A stretch of DNA of 64,000 bases from Endotrypanum monterogeii (taxonomy: Eukaryota; Euglenozoa; Kinetoplastea; Trypanosomatida; Trypanosomatidae), in assembly GCA_000333855.2 (NCBI GenBank), contig CM007319.1, positions 1,462,694 through 1,526,693 on the forward strand, in the 5' to 3' direction. The translations under genes and the position numbers were made by a program. Positions 59,278 to 64,000 of the stretch are shown piece after piece. Each line of letters starts with the position of its first letter. Within the stretch, counting starts at the first letter, position 1. The notes under the pieces are model-generated. The model had not been told where the DNA came from, ran no database searches, and was given only the letters and a program-made list of their open reading frames with translations.

Positions 59278-60999
59278 ATGGCGTTCTCTGGTCCGAATCC
59301 CTCCATCTGGGTTGGTGGCCTCGACCCCGATCTGCATGAGCAGAAGCTGTATGATTACTTTGTGCGCATCGGCCCCGTCGCCTCTGTCCGCGTCTGTGTC
59401 GACTCTGCCACGCAAAAGTCCCTCGGGTACGGCTACGTCAACTTCCAAGACCCCGCCGATGCCGAGAAGGCGCTCGACCAGGCCGGCTCCAAGCTCGGTT
59501 CCCGCTACCTTCGCATCGCCAAGATTCAGCGTGACCCCTCAAAGCGTCGCTCCGGCGTCAACAACATTCTTGTGAAGAAGCTCCCGAAGAGTGTGGATAC
59601 GTATGCACTGAAAGAGATGTTCAGCAAGTTCGGCCGCCTCACCGCGATCGGTTTGGCGTGCGACGAAAAGGGTGAGTCCCGCGGCTACGCCCGTATCTCC
59701 TTCGAGCGCGAGGAGTCCGCTGTGGAGGCTGTGAAGGAGATGGACGGGATGGAGATGGACGGCCAGGCCATCGTTGTGGAGCGTTACCAAGCGCAGCATC
59801 GTGACGAGCTGCTGAAGCAGTTCACAAACCTGTACGTCAAGAACTTCGATCCCGCCGTGACAGATGAAAAACTGCGTGCTTTCTTCTCCAAGTACGGCGA
59901 GGTGAGCTCCGCCAAGGTTCGCGACCTGGGTGATGTACCGAGCGATGCTGGCCTCGGCTACGTTGCCTTCGTGAAGCACGAGGACGCAGCCCGCGCTGTT
60001 CAGGAGCTGAACGGAAAGGAGTGCGAGATTTCAAAGGCCGGCTCACCGCTCGACGTGAGTCGCTTCCGCTCTCGTGAGGAGCGCCAGCGCGACCGCGAGC
60101 GCCAGCGTCGGGAGCGCGCCCAGCAGCACAGCAAGTACCCGAACCTGTACGTCAAGGGATTCGATGACACCGTCACGAGCGAGCGTCTGGAGGAGCTGTT
60201 CGAGCGTTACGGCGAGACTGTATCTGTGACAGTGATGATGGATAAGGAGACGGGAATGTCTCGCTGCTTTGGTTTTGTGTCCATGAAGGATCAGAATGCC
60301 GCCTCGCGGGCTATCCAGGAGCTCAACGGCAGTACCTTCCTCAGCCCTCGCCCCCTCTTCGTGACGTACGCCCTTCGTAAAGACGCCCGCCGCCAAAACC
60401 TGGAGGAACGCAGCAAGCAGTTCCGTGTGCGACAGAACCCGATTGGAGGCCCAAGCATGGGCGCCATGCCGCCAATGGGATTCATGGGTCCGCAGATGTT
60501 CAACAACGTCAACATGCCGCTCGTGAACCCGCGCGTGCCGATGATGCCCATGAACGGCATGAACGCCATAGGCAGCATGAACGGCATGGGCTACATGAAC
60601 GGCATGGGTGGCATGGGGGCCATGGGAGGAATGGGTGGCATGAGTGGTATGGGCCGTCCGATGGCACCGAATGCCATGAGCCAGATGCGTTCTCGCCCCA
60701 TGCCGCAGAAGCCACCGATGCAGTCTTTGATGCCGCAGCAACATCCGCAGCCGCTTCCACAGGGACAGAATCTCGCAGCTGTGCTTGCCAACCTCAACCC
60801 TGAGCAGCAGAAGAACGTCCTTGGCGAACGACTCTACAGCTACATTGTGCGCACCCACCCGTCCGTGGCCGCCAAGATCACCGGTATGCTTCTCGAGATG
60901 GACAACGCTGAGATTCTCAATCTGCTGGACTCGCCGGCCATGTTGGACAGCAAGATCGCAGAGGCACAGGATGTGCTGAACCGTCACATGAGCGTCTGA
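59278..60999 (+). CDS. PABP2: Poly(A)-binding protein (PABP2)
   Basis: A 573-residue cytoplasmic poly(A)-binding protein. There are four RRMs, opening near residues 9 (S-I-W-V-G-G-L), 96 (N-I-L-V-K-K-L), 184 (N-L-Y-V-K-N-F) and 289 (N-L-Y-V-K-G-F). A Met/Gly/Asn-rich linker (about 422-461) with M-N-G-M repeats follows. The C-terminal MLLE/PABC domain (about 499-573) has its K-I-T-G-M-L-L-E motif. It binds mRNA poly(A) tails and recruits translation and decay factors that carry PAM2 motifs. Codon use is strongly biased to C- and G-ending codons, as expected for an abundant protein. Leishmania has three PABPs; the PABP2 label rests on remembered gene order. Confidence 0.95.
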   Translation: MAFSGPNPSIWVGGLDPDLHEQKLYDYFVRIGPVASVRVCVDSATQKSLGYGYVNFQDPADAEKALDQAGSKLGSRYLRIAKIQRDPSKRRSGVNNILVKKLPKSVDTYALKEMFSKFGRLTAIGLACDEKGESRGYARISFEREESAVEAVKEMDGMEMDGQAIVVERYQAQHRDELLKQFTNLYVKNFDPAVTDEKLRAFFSKYGEVSSAKVRDLGDVPSDAGLGYVAFVKHEDAARAVQELNGKECEISKAGSPLDVSRFRSREERQRDRERQRRERAQQHSKYPNLYVKGFDDTVTSERLEELFERYGETVSVTVMMDKETGMSRCFGFVSMKDQNAASRAIQELNGSTFLSPRPLFVTYALRKDARRQNLEERSKQFRVRQNPIGGPSMGAMPPMGFMGPQMFNNVNMPLVNPRVPMMPMNGMNAIGSMNGMGYMNGMGGMGAMGGMGGMSGMGRPMAPNAMSQMRSRPMPQKPPMQSLMPQQHPQPLPQGQNLAAVLANLNPEQQKNVLGERLYSYIVRTHPSVAAKITGMLLEMDNAEILNLLDSPAMLDSKIAEAQDVLNRHMSV

Positions 61000-63900
61000 G
61001 AAAACGGCCCACCGAACACGAACTGCCATGCTCATTCGTTATTTTTGCTCTGAGCCTTTCTCTTCCATGCCTCTGTACGCATGCACGCCCCACTTCCCCG
61101 ATAATTGTTTCTCTCTCTTTTTTTTTTCCCGCTTTTCCTTCGCCGGGCGCCGAGGCGTTTTGACTACGCCAGCGAGGAGACGTACGAAGAGGGCTATGGA
61201 GAAAAGAAGCTGCGCGCCTTTTAAAAATTAGTGCTCGCTCCCAAAGTATTGCAGAACAAACAGAAGAAGAAGAACCTCACTTTCATATTGTCAGCTGTGC
61301 CGCATATTTATTCATCTTCCCTCCTCCTCTTCGGTATATCTGACGGTTGCGTATGTGACGCTCTGCTTGACGAGCCGATATTTACTGTGAGGAGTCTGGA
61401 GAATTTTTTTTTTTTTTTTTGGCCATCTCGGATGGGTGCTCGTGGCTTATAGATGACCGAAGACAAGGGGATGTATGCACACCTCGCACTTATGTTTCAC
61501 GTACTGGAAAAAAAAAAGAGTTTCGTTCTCCATCAAGAGAGTTGTGTTTCTTGATGTACTGAAAAAAAGGGGGGGGGCGTATTGTCTGCAGACGCGCCAA
61601 GGTACTCGCGGACAGAGGTGAGGAGTGTGTGCTGCATCGGTGATGGAAAGAAGAACAGCAACAGCAAAGAATGAGTCTCAGGTGGTATTCTCTTCACTAA
61701 GGGAAAGGTGAAATGCGGCCGTGAATTCCTCAATGACATTCTCTTCAGCGTGCTCTCCAGGTCGTAGACTTGATCACCTTCTTCGAAGCTGGGGTAAGCA
61801 GAATAGAACAACAGGAGGTAACTTCTTTTTGCACATTTTCACATTTATACTGGTTGTTTTTGTTTTTATGTCTGCTGCTCCATCACGACTCCTTGCTTCG
61901 TCCTGGCCCACCCCCTTTCTTCCCCAAGATATCGATTATCAAACCTTCAGCGCCTGTTTCCGTCTTGACGTTTGGGTCTTCATCCGCTTCCTTGCTTCCC
62001 GTAGCATTGCGTCTGTTTTTTTTTTTTGAAGCGCGCTACTTTTCTGGGATCGTTGTCCTCTCCCTTGATAGGAAAGCGAATTCGCAAGTACCAGGCACTG
62101 TACGTGGTGCTAGAGAAGGATGAGGGGAGAAAAAGGAAAAGAGGAATGCATCTTGAGGTCTTTTTTTTTCCTCTGAGGATGTGTCTTTGTTTTCCTTTGT
62201 TGCTAGGAGCGTGCTTGACGTATGTTTGTGTGTGTGTGTGTGTGTGTGCTCGATATTAGGAAAGAAGAGGGAATCGGAGAAAAGTTGAGGGAAAAATAAA
62301 AGAGGAATAAATCAAGAATGAAGAGAAGAAGGACGCTGGATACACTTGATAATATTTATATATTAAAGTGCATATATATTTATGTACATCATTTGATTTT
62401 TTTTTTCGTGGGAATTCTCGCTAAGAAAGAGCATTTTTTATTTTATTTCATTTTTTTAAAGGGGGATTCTCCTGCATTTGTGTATTTTCTGGTCTTTTTT
62501 TTTTTTTGCTTTCCTTCCCTCCCTTGCTTCTCTGAATTGTGCAACATGTTGTAAGGGTGTGTGCGTGCGTGTTTGTGTGTTTCACGCACGCGGAGCTCCT
62601 CCCTCCACTTTTCTCTTTACTGGTGCTCGCGTGTGTGAAGAAACGCTTGTTGCCGGATCGGATTGTTTGCTCATGTAGGCGCCTGTGGGTTTGTTTACGT
62701 TATGACTGCGTCAGCGTCTAGACACTTCGGTACCCGTGTTGGTGATCACGCGTGAGGAAGTGGGTGATGTTGTCTGCTTGGTTACTGGCATAGGCAAAAA
62801 GATGAATGTCACGCAAAGGCAGATGATCATGTTTTTTTTTATTTTTATAGGAGGCCGGGAGGAGAAATAGATGCAACAACAGACGCTGAGAGTATCAAGA
62901 GGAGCTGGAAGCGCACATATTACACGGTGATTGGCTGGTGTGTGGTGCTTCATTCCACTTCATCGTTACTGCTGTTCTCCCCGCGTCACTCGCTTCTTTC
63001 TTTAAGTTCTTCCTCCAGACATTGACCCAGACACAGAGGCCCAGCTGCCACACCTGGTGCTTTTTCTCCTGGTCTTCTCTCCTGCTTTCTTTCGTGGTTA
63101 GAAGGTACACACCGTGGGGCTTCTTCAGTTACCTCTTTCTGTCTTCCTTGCTTCTCTCTCTTCGTTCTTTCATCCCTCCCTCCCCGCCTCCCTCCCCGCC
63201 TCCACCCCCCCTTTCTTTCTCTCTTGTTCTTCCACCTGCCTCCAACTTCCTGTGCAACAACACCGGGGAAAAAAAAACTGTGGAAGAAAAAGGAGCATCC
63301 ATTGAACAGTGAAATGGGGATTGGTGAGCAAAAAGGGAAAATCAGAGGGGGGGAGGGGGTGGGGTGGCAAAACACGAAATATAAAGGGAGTAACGACACC
63401 TCCGCAGGTGAAGGGGGTAAGTAAACAAAAAAAAACAGAAGGAAAAAAAAAACGCACCTTCACATGCTCAAGCGGTGGTGCGAGGAGTTGTTGTTTTCTA
63501 TGCGATAGTGGCTATGATGGCTGCTCATGCATTCATTCAGCCATACGTCTAGGGCTTTGAGGGACGGTCGATGGGCGAGAGAGCTCAGTAGGTGAAACAA
63601 GGAAAAAAAGACGAGGGAAATATTTCTGCGTGCATGACGGATGACATCATCGGCTTGTAGTTTTTCCTTCTATTCTTCATTGTCACCAAGATTTCATGCG
63701 CCGTTTGTGTGTGTCTTTCTTTCACCAGTGTGTTTTTATTTTCCCTTCTTGAATTCTTTTTTTTTCTTTTTTTTTTTTGCCTCGAGTTCAACACTTTACA
63801 TTCACGATTTATGCCGTCGGGCATAATTTTTTTTCTCTGAAGTGAATGAGACTGATGTATCTCCACAGCTTTTTGGTGTCTAGATGTGCGTTGGTCACGT

Positions 63901-64000
63901 TTTTTTTTTTCCGTGTGGAGGAGGCCGTGGCTTCAGAATTGAGCACGATTCGTTGTTTTTTTTTGTTTGTTTTCTTTTTTTTTCTTCATTGCCCATCCTT
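61000..64000. other. Gene-free end of the window
   Basis: No protein-like ORF in 3 kb. It is pyrimidine-rich with poly-T runs (61407-61424, 62495-62508, 63764-63779), a GT array near 62226-62248 and a C/T-rich block at 63170-63220. The first part is presumably the PABP2 3' UTR and the last part leads to a gene beyond the window. Confidence 0.7.

Noticed and set aside
60043..61035. 330-codon ORF on - opposite PABP2, rich in His, Ala and Val
   Set aside because: It is the antisense reading of the Met/Gly/Asn linker and RRM4 of PABP2. Its repeats come from the sense M-N-G-M codons.
1..64000. CRISPR arrays, tRNA or rRNA genes, telomeric repeats
   Set aside because: None was seen. The tandem arrays are di- or decanucleotide repeats without spacers, and no convincing tRNA A- and B-box pair was found by eye.

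Overview
The window reads as nuclear DNA of a trypanosomatid of the Leishmania group (Leishmaniinae). Every convincing gene is an intronless ORF on the + strand, and the genes are separated by long non-coding stretches rich in pyrimidine runs on that same strand, which is the layout of a polycistronic unit matured by trans-splicing and polyadenylation. Kinetoplastid-specific content (a KKT2/KKT3-type kinetochore kinase) supports this. From memory, unverified, the order PKA catalytic subunit - hydrolase - SPB4 helicase - J-protein - KKT3 - ... - PABP2 matches a block of Leishmania chromosome 35. The species cannot be resolved from the sequence alone. The spacers are unusually rich in (TA)n, (CA/GT)n and poly-T, and two runs of N mark assembly gaps.

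Layout: 1-4229 has no gene. A mitochondrial carrier follows (4230-5312), then a gap-containing spacer, then a large TPR + protein kinase + HECT ubiquitin ligase fusion (8432-12709). Next are the PKA catalytic subunit (14736-15848), a 4.6 kb spacer, a membrane-anchored alpha/beta hydrolase (20450-21640), the DEAD-box helicase SPB4/DDX55 (22786-24885), a J-domain protein (26288-27454), a possible small gene (28769-29101) and KKT3 (30778-34677). The second half holds a RIIa/EF-hand flagellar-type protein (35414-36253), an ACL4-like ribosomal-protein chaperone (37416-38429), a large basic protein with E-C-T-F-x-P motifs (39664-42888), SF3B5 (44121-44375), a probable mitochondrial protein of unknown role (46119-47579), an HD-domain nucleotidase (48610-49230), a 1067-residue protein of unknown function (50226-53429), a Ser/Thr/Arg-rich disordered protein (54710-56506) and poly(A)-binding protein 2 (59278-60999). 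From 61000 to the end no gene is seen.

The genes do not form one pathway, as is usual for trypanosomatid units. Themes are regulated phosphorylation and chromosome segregation (three kinases in 26 kb), ribosome and RNA biology (SPB4, ACL4, SF3B5, PABP2), and protein quality control (the J-protein and the TPR-kinase-HECT protein). The most interesting protein is the TPR-kinase-HECT fusion: its TPR block keeps the residues of a Hsp70/Hsp90 carboxylate clamp, so it may be a chaperone-linked E3 analogous to CHIP but built on a HECT domain and carrying its own kinase module. The most interesting non-coding element is a perfect 20-bp stem-loop just after the ACL4 stop codon. The apparent duplication at 57308-58196 is probably an assembly artefact.
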